DNA from: Cellulomonas hominis
Lineage (GTDB): Bacteria; Actinomycetota; Actinomycetes; Actinomycetales; Cellulomonadaceae
NCBI RefSeq assembly: GCF_014201095.1
Contig: NZ_JACHDN010000001.1
Location: forward strand, 2,604,001-2,668,000
DNA: 64,000 nt
Direction: 5' to 3'
Part shown: positions 63,870 to 64,000 of the stretch, in pieces
Layout of the letters: every line of letters begins with the position of its first letter
Position numbering within the stretch: position 1 is the first letter of the stretch
Made by a program: the position numbers and the translations under genes
Notes under the pieces: generated by a model
The model's database searches: none
Told to the model about the DNA's origin: nothing
The model's input: only the letters and a program-made list of their open reading frames with translations

Positions 63870-64000
63870 ATGACCGACCTGGGTACCCCTGGATCCGCCG
63901 CGCCTGCCGACCCGTTCGGCTTCATCGGTCTCACCTACGACGACGTCCTGCTCCTCCCGGGCGAGACCGACGTCATCCCGAGCGAGGTCGACACCACGAC
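63870..64000 (+). CDS. guaB: IMP dehydrogenase, N-terminal part (3' end outside window)
   Basis: Oxidises IMP to XMP, the committed step to GMP. Only 43 codons are visible: MTDLGTPGSAAPADPFGFIG, then LTYDDVLLLPGETDVIPSEV. The TYDDVLLLP stretch is diagnostic for the first strand of the IMPDH barrel. The frame is open at the window end. Its place after whiD and bldM agrees with Streptomyces and mycobacterial guaB2. Confidence 0.95.
   Translation, partial: MTDLGTPGSAAPADPFGFIGLTYDDVLLLPGETDVIPSEVDTT

Overview
This window is a chromosomal segment of a high-G+C Gram-positive bacterium. It is most likely a member of the Micrococcales close to Cellulomonas. The grounds are the very high G+C at third codon positions, the many GTG and TTG starts, the actinobacterial regulators WhiD/WhiB3 and BldM, the polyphosphate-glucokinase-like ROK kinase, the short actinobacterial adenylate kinase and S14 type Z. 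The genus is an inference from protein sequence feel, not from a search. No tRNA, rRNA, CRISPR array, prophage or insertion sequence was recognised.

Positions 1-42000 hold most of the transcription and translation machinery. After the 3' end of an FAD/Fe-S oxidoreductase gene come rplJ-rplL behind an L10-type leader, then rpoB-rpoC. The str operon (rpsL-rpsG-fusA-tuf) follows with a near-consensus promoter. A solitary AbiEi-like/nuclease gene and a 0.9 kb repeat-filled gap separate tuf from the S10-spc cluster (rpsJ to rplO). secY-adk-map follows after a terminator. The usual junction map-infA is broken by about 2.2 kb carrying a frameshifted secreted-protein gene and an opposite-strand glycosyltransferase. 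The alpha operon (infA, rpmJ, rpsM, rpsK, rpoA, rplQ) then resumes. An alpha/beta hydrolase, a ROK kinase, truA, a DUF5709 protein and an ABC-F ATPase lead to rplM-rpsI.

Positions 42000-64000 are envelope-precursor, cofactor and quality-control genes: glmM, def, DedA, a lipoprotein, coaA, glmS, a MazG-like pyrophosphohydrolase, acpS, nnr, alr, and tsaE-tsaB-rimI-tsaD for tRNA t6A37. Then come groES under a CIRCE operator, whiD/whiB3, a MerR-type regulator, bldM and the start of guaB. The alr-tsaE-tsaB-rimI-tsaD-groES-whiB3...guaB order is the one known from Mycobacterium and Streptomyces, which supports the assignments of the regulators.

Three structural themes stand out. First, at least eleven genes have a -10-like hexamer 6 or 7 nt before the start codon and no Shine-Dalgarno sequence, so they are probably leaderless. 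Second, intergenic DNA carries several repeat families: a near-identical 48 bp palindrome present twice in opposite orientation plus a diverged relative, three 68 bp repeats, and 14, 19 and 42-43 bp tandem arrays. Third, uL15, uS3 and bL17 carry long low-complexity tails. Operons are separated by strong GC-rich inverted repeats that lack long U tracts. No wholly new multi-gene system is evident. The best candidates for new biology are the palindromic repeat family, the BldM-type regulator with a dismantled receiver site, and the rpoB 5' hairpin.
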